A stretch of DNA of 64,000 nucleotides, from assembly GCA_028015205.1 (NCBI GenBank), contig CM051514.1:45834150-45898149 (forward strand), given 5' to 3'. Positions 12,195 to 23,241 of this stretch are shown piece by piece. The notes under the pieces are model-generated. The model was not told where the DNA came from, did not search any database, and worked only from the letters and a program-made list of their open reading frames with translations. How positions within the stretch are numbered: position 1 is the stretch's first letter; the number at the start of each line of letters is the position of its first letter. The stretch comes from Mytilisepta virgata. Lineage: Eukaryota > Mollusca > Bivalvia > Mytilida > Mytilidae. Both the position numbers and the translations under genes were made by a program.

Positions 12195-12226
12195 CGTTAT
12201 CCTGGGCTTCGGTGTTGGACTGGTGC
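12195..12226 (-). other. Candidate 5' untranslated exon 1 of the glycine-rich gene
   Basis: On the minus strand the sequence 'caccagtccaacaccgaagc' leads to 'ggataacg' and then a consensus donor GTAAGT (GT at 12193-12194). It is GC-richer than its surroundings. The start is set from the TATA box spacing and is approximate. Confidence 0.5.
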
Positions 12227-12247
12227 CGCTTTACAAATCTTGAGGAC

Positions 12248-12254
12248 TTATATA
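12248..12254 (-). promoter_or_regulatory. TATA box for candidate exon 1
   Basis: TATATAA on the minus strand, about 25-30 bases before the proposed transcription start and about 55 bases before the GTAAGT donor. Spacing and context fit a TATA-driven secreted-protein gene. Confidence 0.5.
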
Positions 12255-12292
12255 CAAAATAAATAATATAAATCATTACTCATGCAAACAAT

Positions 12293-12294
<2 letters not shown>

Positions 12295-12323
<29 letters not shown>
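12295..12323 (+). repeat. Poly(T) run of 29
   Basis: Uninterrupted T run about 40 bases upstream (minus-strand sense) of the candidate TATA box; on that strand it is a poly(dA) tract. Confidence 0.95.
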
Positions 12324-14059
12324 GTTGCTCATATATCATTGTGTGACAATAAAATACTTACTTAATTGTGGTAGGTCGTAAAAATGATGAATTATATTTA
12401 TTTTGTAGTTCCAACCTTTTTAATTTTCTTTTTGTTTTCGTTATGAAATACAAGTGGACTAAAATATTCTTTATCATTTATTTGGGCTAAAAACATCACT
12501 TACGCTTTAGAAAAATGAAAGATACAATGTATGAAATAAAACAAACAGATTCGGAATACAATTTCATAATCCTAGTGACTTCAGCAAGTTTAAGAAACGA
12601 GCACAGATAGGCTTTCTTAAGTAGCTACTGCTGCTTCTGGTCTTCACGTTTGGATTATAATAGCCTATGGTCAGGTTTTGAGTACCAGTTTATTGACTGT
12701 TACGGGTAATGTCTGTCTCGAGCCTGACTACCCTTTATGTTCCTATTTTGCCCTCGTACAGGAAAGGTTTGTTCTTCTTGAGAACATGGTATTTGTACGA
12801 CAATATATTTTAAAACAGTAATAGTTTAATTTTGATTTTAAACGAAATTAGTAATGTTGTTAAGATATTACAACCGTCCACATGCAATAATTCCCATTCC
12901 GCTACTAAGCTATTTCAGATGTTTCAGCTTATTTTATTAGAAGTTTTTGGTCATGCAATTAAATTAAACCAAACACCAAAAAATATTTTTTAAATTCAAT
13001 AAACTTCAAAGGTGATTGTTGCATTTTGTTGGCTTATAAAAATGTAAGAGTGTAGAAAGACGTTATAAGAAGATGGCTCCTAGAAATTTTTATTATGATA
13101 ACCAGAAATGTTTTTCCAAAGTTAATGCATTGGCTCGAAAGCCTCAACAAATATTTTAAATGCATTTAAATTTTCATCAAAAACACGAAAAAGTGTTTTA
13201 ACACAGAACGTTCTAATTCAAATTATAGCTACATTTTCAAGGTTATAGGGATGTAACTGGAGAACACCAGTTATAGGGGTGTAACAGGAGAACACTAGTT
13301 ATCTTCGAGGCGCATCAATGTTTGATAAAAATATATAAAGCTAGGTACAAATGACACAACCTCATTAAAAAGTAATTTATATTGACACCGCTTTATCATG
13401 TTTAGTCTGTCGAAAGAAATAAGCACCTTTATTGTATGTTTTAACAAATTTAACTATCGTGTTATTATTTTATTAATAATAAAAATAATAATTTAAACTT
13501 TATATATGAGTAACGAGTCTTAGAAAGCAGACATTTTCATTAAGTTTTTATTTATTTAATTATTTTTTATTTTAGAGGGGAGGGTGGCATTATTAGAGAT
13601 CTTAGATTGTTATATCTTCCTTTAGTTTATTGGGAGGGACATATAATTTACTTGAGGAAATATTGGATTCTACTTTATTTCATCCTGTAACCATGTTAAG
13701 TTTAAGATTTAAAGATTTTAATCGGGTTTCGATTGCTTTTAGTTCACTGAAGTTTGATCTTTACCAGGCTTTAATTATCAATGATATATGATCGACATTT
13801 AAACTTTAACTTTAATATATATGGAAATATTTATAAAACATTTTTTATTTTGTACTTCATCGTTAGTGAAATAATTCAAACCTGAATGGAAATTTAGAAA
13901 TGTGTATTTTGATTTGATTTCAGTGCAATAGGGATATTACACGTGTGATGTGTATCATACGTGAAAGGTGAAAAAAATGTAGAAAAAGTTTAAAAAATCC
14001 AGGGAACCAAGCTAAAATAGTTTGCTTATATTAGCTATGTTTCTATAGACAATAAATAA
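12324..14059. other. No supported gene; one short tandem duplication
   Basis: Only a two-copy 32-base duplication near 13243-13306 ('ttataggg(g/a)tgtaac' with 'ggagaacac') stands out. The rest is AT-rich and featureless to me. Confidence 0.4.
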
Positions 14060-15745
14060 TTTCAAGCAAATTTTAAGTTTTTCAGCCTTTTTATTGCGAG
14101 GTGGCCACAATGGCGTTTTTAAGCCTGTGTTTTATAGTGTAAGCGTCGTGGGCCTTTAAATGTGGTGTTACCTCCAATGTAATACAACAACAAGGGGATT
14201 GGAAGAGCGTTTTATTCTAAAAATACATCATTAAAATTAAATTATCTTTTAATTTGGTCTATTATTATCATCATTTACTTTTCATGCTTTAGTTTTGGTT
14301 CTCTTAACATGCACGTAGGATTAGAATTAGACATGTTTTATCATTCGGTCATTTATTTTAACATTATATCTAGCTGCTAGTCATTCTGCTAGTCTGTTTT
14401 CTCTGAACAGATCGTACTTTTTCTTATGTCAACTGAAAGTTTTTAATTTTTGAAAATTACGTCTACGCAGCCCTTTTTTATATTTGTAATTCAGCATTTT
14501 CTCATAGATATGTATGTCGGGTTTCTTGAAAAATAGGTGTTTCTACCTTCTGTTTAAGTAAGTTACATGTACTTGTATTGTGACTGTTATTTATTTTTTA
14601 TGTTGAGTGTATAGTTGACGTTGTAAATACCTGCCATTTTTTGATATGCTGTTCTGAGTCTAATCAATGATTTTACATACTTTTGTCTTTGAAATTTGCC
14701 AAAGAGAAATTTAAAGATTTGAAGAGCAATTCAGAGATTTTGGGTCTGTACAATTGTAACGTCCATTTACGTTTGACAAGATACGTGAAGTATTTAACTT
14801 TTTCGTAAAGTTTTTAAGACGACGAGAAGGGAAAATGTCACCCAGCTACACATGGAGAATTGTATTCTCAGGACAACGTTCACAATGCATGCATACCTAT
14901 GCTGAACTTGATAATTAGATAAATGGTAAATAATCTTGAATATTTGAATATCAAATGAAATGAAACATATTTTTGTCTCAGAAAATATATTAATGCTATA
15001 TTGCATTTCCAGTTTCTTATGCATACTTTGTCTTTACTTATATATCAGTAAAAGAATACCGAAGCGACAAAACAGTTGGAAAAGTCCACAAATTCGAAGT
15101 CAAATGAAAAGACAAAGTCAAGAGAATGGAACACAGGAAACAAGCGCGACAAACTAAAAGAATGAAAAACGTATAATAAACTATACAAAACTATACCAAG
15201 ACAGTACAGAAACTAAAGCACTAGCAATGTGAACTTTCATAAAAGAAACAGGAGTGACATCAGGTGCTCCGGAAGGGGAATCATGTTCTGCTCCGTCACG
15301 GCATCCGTCACAATGCCAGTGAAGTGGCTATAAAATAAAATAAAGGATATTTAAATTTTATGATTCATTTGTGTTTAAATTAATTTTTCGAAAGTCCATT
15401 TATTTAAATATCTGTTCGGTAGAAATCAGATTGGATACTTTAGAATTTAATTATTTATGACTTATAAACTATCAACAATTATTTAATCACTTTCACAATT
15501 TTATTTCCTCATAATAAAAAACAGCAACTATAACATGCAAACGTAGCCAAAATCGATGCATGCGCAAACATTCAATCTTCATCCTAGGACTGGTAAAAGT
15601 CTTCAGCAGAAACGATTTTTTAAATCTCTACATATTCTCCAGGATACAGCGCATGTGCAGTTATATAAATCGGACCAGATATTCAAAAAGCAATAAAGCA
15701 GAGATTATGAGTGATAGAACCAGAGACTTGAAGTGGTTCTAAAAA
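14060..15745 (+). repeat. Segmental duplication A, second copy
   Basis: Collinear with 2293-2447 and 3728-5400. It lacks the R1 insertion (empty site at 14304-14307) and the 1.28-kb insert, and it carries about 260 extra bases at 15287-15540. It ends where a Penelope-type copy begins. Confidence 0.82.
15040..15330 (-). mobile_element. Penelope-type element, 3' tail only
   Basis: Twin of 4950-5185 inside duplication A, extending a little further ('tgctccgtcacggcatccgt'), which is the next block seen upstream in longer copies. Confidence 0.7.
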
Positions 15746-16822
15746 AAGGACAAATATGCCTAAGGAGCAATGAAAAAACGGAATTCATTGGACTGACAAA
15801 CCCGGGAAGACAAATGAAAAACCACAAGCACAACAAATAAACACAGAAAACTAAAAAACAATGAACAACACGAGGCCTATAAAAACCAGGAGTGAACCCA
15901 GGTGCTCCGGAAAGGTAAGCAGTTCCTGCTCCGTATACGGCATCCGTCGTGATGTTCAACAAAGTCAATCCAGGGGAAGTCACAAATGGGTGGAGGCACA
16001 TGAAAGGTTGCTACAGTGGGAACAGGTCTAACATCATCTTAGATATTGGAACACTGTAATGGTCAATCAATTCGTGATGACCTTGTAAAATTTCCTAAGG
16101 TATGACATCAATTATCCGTGATAAAACCGTGGTTAAGAAGCTTTTGTGACAACAGTAATCCTCTTTGTCGAAAGTCAGGGTAACTCAAGCATGCCCTTGA
16201 AAATCGGATAAGCTGAGAAACATACACGCCATATGCAGGTGATGGTGGCATATTGCTACTCAAGAAGGGAAAATTAACAATAGGAAAATTGAAGTCATCA
16301 CGTTTGTCATAAAGTTTTGACTTCAAATGTACCTCATAGTTTATTTCAAGAAACAAATCAAAATATGAAGCGGACTTTGGTGTATCTGTAGTATACTTAA
16401 TTTCAAGCTCACTTGGGTAGATTAGTGTAGAAAGTCTTGGAATGTGTCGCTATTTAACGGCAACACATCATCTATATAACGAAAAGTGAAATTAAAGGGT
16501 TGGTCTAGTTTTTTTCTGTTTTCACGTAGTAACCCTTGAATGAATTCCGCTTCATATGAGTACAGAAATAGATCGGCAACGAGAGAAGCACTGCTGGTTC
16601 CCATTTGAATGCCGATTTTTGAAAAATTAGACCGCCAAATTCAACGAATATGTTGTCTATGAGAAAATCTAACATGTTTGTAATTTTATCTTCAGAATAC
16701 GTTTTGTCAGAATCAGAGTGGTTCTTCACGGAATAAGCCTTTTCTCTACCTAGAAGAAGAAATTTATACCTGCGTGTCCAATTTTTCTTGAAAAAAAACA
16801 TTGATGAACTTGTTGCTTTAAG
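15746..16822 (-). pseudogene. Penelope-like reverse transcriptase copy A, broken
   Basis: Read on the minus strand from 16822 to 15746: 'RRYKFLLLGREKAYSVKN', 'NMLDFLIDNIFVEFGGLIF', then after a frame change 'LVADLFLYSYEAEFIQGLL', the catalytic YIDD box, a further frame change, 'LYDKRDDFNFPIVNFPFLSS', 'PSPAYGVYVSQLIRFSRAC', and the 3' tail. The region before 'RRYKFLL' (palm motif A) is missing, so the copy is 5'-truncated at about 16822. The element type is Penelope-like by overall order and the YIDD box; no GIY-YIG endonuclease is visible. At least two frameshifts make it non-functional. Confidence 0.8.
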
Positions 16823-17915
16823 GTCAAAACCAAGGGAAAGAACCCCGTTTGACTGATGTAAGACTGGTTTACGATTTTAGTCATTGGATATATCGCCTAT
16901 TATTTCAATCTCGCGATAACAGTTTTGTTGTCGTCTAGTGTTGGTAAACAATCGATCCCATTCTCTACGGCATTACAGTTTTAAAAAAGTTAAATACCTT
17001 CCTTACTAACCGCTTCAAAAACCATTAATTTTAATAAAGTTTTAAGAAAATTATATAATTTGACTGAATAATTGGCACCAATTAAAGACTGAACCGAGAA
17101 TGTGAAAATTATTTTCATGTGTAAGTAAAGTCAAGAAATACCAAAGGGATATATGTAATTATGTTCCGCCTGCGTTCTTTTCCCTGGCGCAAACGTCTCC
17201 CATCAAAACAAATGGTTCAACGTGAATCACTGTCGAAGTTTATCCAGAAGATAAGGGTCTCAAAAAGAGCTAAAATAATCCATTTGTAAATCAATGCTTG
17301 TTTCAATTGTTTTACTTACAGTGCATTGCTGTTTAAATGTATTCTGCAGTTGCCTGTAGGTTGGAGAATTGAATGTACAATTTCTTCAGTCAAAGACAAC
17401 AAATCAAGGACAAGGATGAATGATAAAATAATCTTTATGTTATGTTTTCATATAAATTATACAAAGGTAAGACGTCAAACAGATAATAATCAGTTACTCC
17501 TGTAACAGTTTGTACTTTAAGGAGTTGTATTTTATATTATGTTATTATAAGGATATATACATTGTGTAGTATTTTTTTAACAGAAAAAAGTGCCTGTGGA
17601 TAAAGTATCTTGACATATTTTTTTCAAGTATATACAACAACATAAACCCACACACAAAATCATAAACATTTAAAATTCATAAACCAGTCTTACTTAATTC
17701 ACAGACAGTCGACACATGTATCTAGTTTCTAACTTGTCTGCTTTCACTTTTAATATTTCAAGGCAATATATGATATTATAATATATTTCCCTGATGTATA
17801 TGAGCTCTTATGAGTAATATTAGAGTGTTGCAGGGGTCTGTATTGCTCCCTGGATTTTGTTTGACATCCATGTTAAAATTTGGTGTCAATGGACATTGTG
17901 TCCAGTTTATAATTT
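16823..17915. other. No supported gene; short retroelement tail
   Basis: Around 17130-17155 'gtcaagaaataccaaaggg' is a minus-strand scrap of the Penelope-type tail. Nothing else is recognised. Confidence 0.4.
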
Positions 17916-18059
17916 TTATAAACTAGATTGAGGCAGTCTGAAACGACAGCTATCCCCACACTCCCCACGTGATGTATCCCTGTGCACCTCTTTCACATGA
18001 ATCATATCTTTGAAATCATGTCCAATTTTGGGAAAATCAAACACCTTACTGTGCATCAA

Positions 18060-18400
18060 TCTGCATACAGGGTATGACAATACTGTATAGAAATAAATGC
18101 ATAACATGAAAACGAAAGAAGGGTTTCAGTCACAAGCTTATAATTCCTAATTTTTGAAATTCGATCCCTGAAGGCCCCAATTTTTGAAAATCAAAGTTCT
18201 AAAATCTTATTGCGCATCTATATACAGTGTGTGACAATATTGGACAGAAATTAAATACACAAAATGAAAAATGAAAGAAGAGTTTAGGTCACAAGCTTTA
18301 ATTCCTAATTTTCAAAACTCAACCCCTTAGGGCAACAAAGTTTTGAAAACCTTATTGTGCATCTACATAGAATGTTATAGGAAATTTAACAAACCAGAAA
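18060..18400 (+). repeat. R2 tandem repeat, about 160-bp period, 2 units
   Basis: 'gtcacaagct' recurs at 18129 and 18290, with 'ttgcgcatctatata' and 'tgaaagaagagtttaggtca' in step. Same family as 10430-10830. Confidence 0.75.
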
Positions 18401-18849
18401 AGCCCATGTTAACTAATTCGGGCGATGACAATATTTGCTTTCCAACTGGTAGCTTAGAACCACACACTGATCATTCATGAGAGCTTTCGAATCCATTGGT
18501 CAAGTAATTTCAGAAAAGAATATCTGAAATTTAGCCCACCAGAAACTAAACCATATCATGCTAAAGGTCACCTTCTATGTTATATTTTTGTTCGAATTAT
18601 ATTTTTGGGTTCCCTTAACAAATTATAAACCTTGTAACGGGCATCATATTGCCGAGCCTTGCTCACACAACCATAGTTTTTTAATCAATTTATGGGATGT
18701 TAACATGCCATCTGTGGTAAATGCTAACCAAACTAATTATCCCCGCACTTTGGCACTTTCAAAGAAAGTTACGGTATAAAGCGATTGTCTCCTCTGTACA
18801 TCCGTCACAATTTCGTGTGATATCACTCCTTCTTCACTTTTGGGCTTAG

Positions 18850-19290
18850 GAATTTAATTGTACCCCCCTCGAAGTTTGGGGTATATAGGTTTCAGTATGT
18901 CTGTCTGTGTGTCCGTCTGTCTGTCCGAAATACGTTGTTCACAACTCCTCCTACATAACTTGCATGATTCTCATGAAACTTCAAGGAAAGTTAGATCACT
19001 ATATGGATATGTGTATATTATCAGGAATTTCTGTTTGGACAATAGATGTAAATGATATGGCTGTTTGGACTTTGGCATTTTCTAACAAAACGTCGTTCCA
19101 TATATTGCCCGCAATCGCAATTCCTACCACATTACTTTCATGATTCTCGTGAAACTGTATAGAATGTTAGATCACATTATGCATATTGTCAGGACTTTCT
19201 ATTTGGGCCAGTAGTTTGTAAAATATGATGATTTAAACTTTGTGTAGGCTTCAACACAGACATGTTGCTTCGGGGTATATTAATTCCTGT
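18850..19290 (+). repeat. 176-bp tandem pair after a GTCTGTCTGTCC stretch
   Basis: A pyrimidine-rich 'gtctgtctgtgtgtccgtct' block is followed by two units marked by 'catgattctcatgaaact' (18963) and 'catgattctcgtgaaact' (19139), a spacing of 176. Two short frames through it are repeat shadows. Confidence 0.7.
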
Positions 19291-19445
19291 CAGAACAGTT
19301 CTAGTTTCTATATAGAATGGTTGCATACGACCTGTAGATGTACAATAAGGTTTAAGAAGTTTGATTTTCTAAACAAGGGGACCACAGGAGTCGAACTACG
19401 AAAATTTTGAATTACAACTTGTGACCTAAACTCCTTTTCATTTTT

Positions 19446-20252
19446 AGCTTACCTGACCCGAATTGTCATGTGAGTTTTGTCATCACTTAGTGTCCGTCGT
19501 CCGTCGTCCACAAACCACATTTTAATCTTCTCCTCAGAAACCACTGGGCCAATTGGGACCACACTTTGGTGGAATGGTCCTTAGGTGGTCCCCTTCGACA
19601 ATTATGACCGGTGTCCCCAACATTCGATCAAGATGGCGGCCAATCTAAAAATAGAAAAAGGGGAGTCCAAATTTTAAAAATCTCCGTTGAAGCTATATAT
19701 GCCAATTTCACCTAAACTTTGCTGAAATGATCCTTGGCTAGTCTTCTTCCAAAATTGCGTTCGAGGTTCCCGACATCTGACCAAGATAGCCGCCACAACA
19801 GAACTTAGTATAACATAGGACCCTATTGGAAATTCCCATAAGAAATACTTGCCAATTAGAACCAAACTGGTGGAACAATTAAAGGGGGTCTTCTTTCAAA
19901 ATTGTGTCTGATGGCTCCATCCCACGACAAGGGTGGCCGCCACAGCCGAACTTATGGTTCGTAGATGGTCGTCTGTCAGAAATATGTCCTATGACCTAGA
20001 ATGTCAACCAAGATGGCCGCCACAGCTGAACATAACATTGGACCCTATGGAAAATTTATTAAAAAATCTTCTTTTCTAGAACTACCGAGAGGTTGGAACC
20101 AAACTTAGCAGCAGTAGACCTTAGATGGTCCTCTTTCAGAATTGTGCAGTTGACTCAAACTATCAACCAAGATGACCACCACAGATGTACTTTTAAACCT
20201 GTGGTAACTGGTCGCTATATGTAATAGGCAATGCACTATCAGGTGAGCAATA
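19446..20252 (+). repeat. R3 repeat island ('aagatggccgcca' family)
   Basis: Begins with 'cttacctgacccgaattgtc' and 'tgtccgtcgtccgtcgtcc' and ends with 'caggtgagcaataaggctcc'. In between are degenerate units of about 130-180 bases, each with 'gaaccaaact', 'cctta(g)atgg', 'ttcagaattgtg' and 'accaagatggccgccacag'. Related islands lie at 42.5, 45.7 and 48.0 kb. Confidence 0.75.
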
Positions 20253-20319
20253 AGGCTCCTTGGATCCACTGGTTCAATTATCGTTTTATTTCTATACGGC
20301 ATTGGCATACACCATATAC

Positions 20320-20700
20320 AGATGCGCACTAAGGCTTTGGAATTTTTATTTTCTAAAATGTGGGCCCACAAGGGTTGAATTTTGAAAAAAATATCAATTT
20401 AAGCTTCACTGTGATGTAAAGTCGTCATTTGTTTTTCAATTTATGCATTTAATTTTTATGCATTATTGTCAGACACCATATGCAATGTGCAATAAGGTTA
20501 TAAAATTTTAAATTTCAAAAGTTGGGGTCAACAGGTGTCGAAATTTTCAATTGTGACTTTTTCTTTCATTTTGCTTATATATAGTATTGTCCTACATTAT
20601 ATGTAGTTGCACAATATGGATTAAGAATATCGATTTTTAATCAGGGGGCTCACTCAGGTCAAATTTCAAAAATTGTCAGTTTAAGCTTGTGAACTATGGT
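20320..20700 (-). repeat. R2 tandem repeat in inverted orientation, about 3 units
   Basis: Reverse-complement R2 units at 20327-20393, 20490-20560 and 20610-20695, recognised by 'ttgaattttgaaaaaa' or 'tttcaaaaattg' next to 'caataagg' or 'caatatgg' and 'aagcttgtga'. Confidence 0.65.
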
Positions 20701-20850
20701 TTTTCCATTTTTTAAGGTTTATAGAATGATTGCATACTATTTTAGGATGGGAATAATGTTTTATATTTTTGACTATAGGAAGTGGCCCAATATTTACAAT
20801 GGGTGCGGTGATCACTGTCGATTCCGACAGTACAGCTTTCTAGTTTGTAC

Positions 20851-21283
20851 AACCCACATTATTGTGAATTGTTTACATTTACAGAGTTACTTTGTTGTAA
20901 CCTCTGAAATCATGGTATTTGTTAATAGTAATATATGTGTAAATCTGGATTTTCACGCTTCTCACCTATTGTCATGGCAACCGAATGTTTACAGAAATTT
21001 AAAATTTCTTTTATTTGATTCTCACATTATAAATATCCAATACAAATTATGCATGTTTAAGAACAAAATCACCATATATGCCACATTCTGTACATAATTA
21101 TAAATATAGACAGAAAAATGCAATTTATTTCTGTTTCCGTGGGGTAACAAACATGTGTATAGTTCCCAAAATAGTCTGGTGACCCATATATTTCTGTTTA
21201 TTATTTGAAAGCACATTGTTTAGAAATTCAAGGAAAACAGAAATGTTTACACAAATCTTTGTTTTTTGTGTGTTGCTATGGTG
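20851..21283. other. No supported gene
   Basis: The 133-codon frame 20696-21097 overlaps the edge of the repeat island. It shows no domain, signal peptide or exon signals, so I do not call it. Confidence 0.4.
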
Positions 21284-21511
21284 AACGTCATTTGTAAATT
21301 TTTAAATGTTATTGAATCATTAAATGTAATGTCTAAAATTACTGAATTTTATAACAGAAGTTTTAAACTTCTGTTCGTACAGTAATACATGGACGTTATA
21401 GCACAGTAAATACTTTATTCAGGGTATACAATTAACAGTGCTTGCACAAACTCCAAAATCTAAATTGGTTTTGCCTATTTACAGATCTTATGCAATAATT
21501 CTTTTATTGAG

Positions 21512-21776
21512 GGGCCTCGGTGGCCGAGTGGTCTAGGTAGTTCGTCATGATTACTAATGATCACTAGCCTGTCAACACTGAGGTTGCGAGTCCGAATTTT
21601 ACGTGTGGCGGGGTGTGTTCGACTCAGATCGAAATTGACAAGGATTGCTAATTTTGATACCAAAGGTCGGTGGTTCTCTCTGGGTACTCCGGCTTCCTCC
21701 ATCAATAAAAAACTGGCCGTCGCAAAATACATAAATGTGCCGAAAATGGCGTAAAACTCCTACTAAACAAACAAAA
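21512..21776 (+). mobile_element. tRNA-derived SINE (same insertion as at 6100)
   Basis: Full head 'ggcctcggtggccgagtggt', B-box region 'gcgagtccgaatttta' (B box decayed), conserved body and 'ctaaacaaacaaaa' tail. Flanked by 'tcttttattgag' at 21500-21511 and 21777-21788, the same target duplication as the copy at 6.1 kb, so the insertion predates the duplication. Confidence 0.88.
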
Positions 21777-21889
21777 TCTTTTATTGAGTGATGAAATCAA
21801 TCTTATATTTTGTGACGGCAAAACTCCTACTTTATCTTTGCCCGCATGCAGCGATGCTGGTATACACATGTATTGCAACAAGAAAAAGG

Positions 21890-21950
21890 GAACTTAACAA
21901 ATGGAAAATTGAATTCACCCCATTTGTCGTAAAGTTTTGTCTTCTAAATA
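21890..21950 (-). mobile_element. Penelope-type fragment, 3' half of a split copy
   Basis: Minus-strand equivalent of 6470-6520 (KTKLYDKW-like). It is interrupted at about 21950 by the R1 array and resumes at 22878. Confidence 0.65.
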
Positions 21951-22877
21951 AAATCCAAAGATACTAATATTAGATATAGTAAGTTTATACTATGCTGTAT
22001 ACGACGCATTTCAAGGAGTTTCCTCTCATCAGTAACATTAAAACCTAAACATTTGGAAGACCAAAAACCAAACTTATTTTAAACAAGAAGTACTCATAAC
22101 CAAAAAATAGCGAAATAGGAAGCCAAATTTCAGCTAAGGAGATCTACCATGTGCAGTACAATGAATGAACCCTTAGTATTTGTATTATTTTTGAATTTTT
22201 GCTAAATACTGGTAATTTCTGTAACACATTGATGAATAATCATGTGAGACGCGACTGTGTTGGCGAACACCCTCGGGGACCTAGGGTCCACCATGCAGAG
22301 GCATCGTCCCAGGAGTTTCCAAATAACAATCCAAAGATACTAGTATTAGATATAGTAAATTTATACTATGCTGTATATGACGCATTTTAAGGAGATACCT
22401 CTCATCAGCAGCATAAACATTTGGAAGACCAAAAACCAAACTTATTTGAAACAAGAAGTACTCATAACCAAAAAATACCGAAATAGGAAGCCAAATTTCA
22501 GCTAAGGATATCTACCATGTGCAATACAAGGAATGAACCCTTAGTATTTGTATTATTTTTTGTTAAACACTGGTCATTTTTGTAACAAATCAATGAAGAA
22601 TCATGTCAGACACGTCTGACGACTGGGTTGGCAAATACCCTCTGGGACCTAGGGTCCACCATGCAGAGGCATCGTCCCAGGAGTTTAAAAATAACAATCC
22701 AAAGATACTAACATTAGATATAGTAAATTTATACTATTCTGTATACGACGCATTTCAAGGAGTTACATCTCATCAGCAGAATTAAAAACCTAAACATTTG
22801 GAAGACCAAACACCAAACTTATTTTAAACAAGAAGTACTCATAACCAAAAAATACCGAAATAGGAAGCCAAATGTCA
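21951..22877 (+). repeat. R1 array, three head-to-tail units of about 370 bp
   Basis: The core 'ccaaagatacta' recurs at 21955, 22331 and 22699 (spacings 376 and 368), each followed by 'tttatactatgctgtatacg' or a close variant and 'gaaataggaagccaaat'. The two complete units also hold a GC-rich block ('gggacctagggtccaccatg', then 'cagaggcatcgtcccaggag') that single R1 copies lack. The 60-63-codon frames across the unit joins are repeat products, not recognised proteins. Confidence 0.8.
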
Positions 22878-23010
22878 GCTCAAATGTCCTTTTTTGTCAA
22901 TTTCTAGAAATACATCTAAATAAGAAGATATCTTAGGTGTGTATGTAGTGTTCTTTATTTATTATGGATTAATTAGATTTTTTTTAAAATCTTGGAATAA
23001 TTTACAATTA
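22878..23010 (-). mobile_element. Penelope-type fragment, 5' half of a split copy
   Basis: Continues the fragment ending at 21950: 'caaatgtccttttttgtcaa' corresponds to 'caaatgtccgtttttgtcaa' at 6512-6531 in the uninterrupted duplicate. Confidence 0.7.
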
Positions 23011-23241
23011 CCAACAGTGTCTATTTATTTGAAATATATGTTTTCAGTCATTTGTATTATTTTTGTGTGTTCAATTTTTTTAACTAAAAACAGAGACTTC
23101 ATTTCATAAATTACATTACGTTAAATCCATATCGTTCTGTTATGTTTAATAGGCATGTGTGATAGATCACTGGAGTTAACCCAGAGAGCTGCCTAGAACG
23201 TCCCCAAGTGGCAGATAGGGAAAGCATTACCGCGGACCATA

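Larger units (their letters stand above)
17925..20850. mobile_element. Palindromic composite repeat island with inverted ends
   Basis: The left boundary ('ctagattgaggcagtctga', then 'cgacagctatccccacac') reappears inverted at the right ('ggtgcggtgatcactgtcg', then 'ttctagtttg', about 20798-20850). Inside, R2 tandem repeats face inward from both sides: 18060-18400 direct, 19330-19450 and 20320-20700 inverted. Between them lie a 176-bp tandem pair and an R3 unit. This layout suggests a non-autonomous DNA element with internal tandem arrays. No transposase is visible. Confidence 0.55.
21284..23241 (+). repeat. Segmental duplication B, copy 2
   Basis: Collinear with 6009-6920 but enlarged by about 150 bases at 21325-21475 and by an R1 array at 21951-22877. 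It shares the SINE at the same site with the same target duplication. Confidence 0.82.

Noticed and set aside
20696..21097. 133-codon plus-strand frame, the longest outside retroelements on that strand
   Set aside because: It crosses the end of the R2/R3 composite, has no signal peptide, domain or splice context, and is rich in codons expected from AT-rich DNA.
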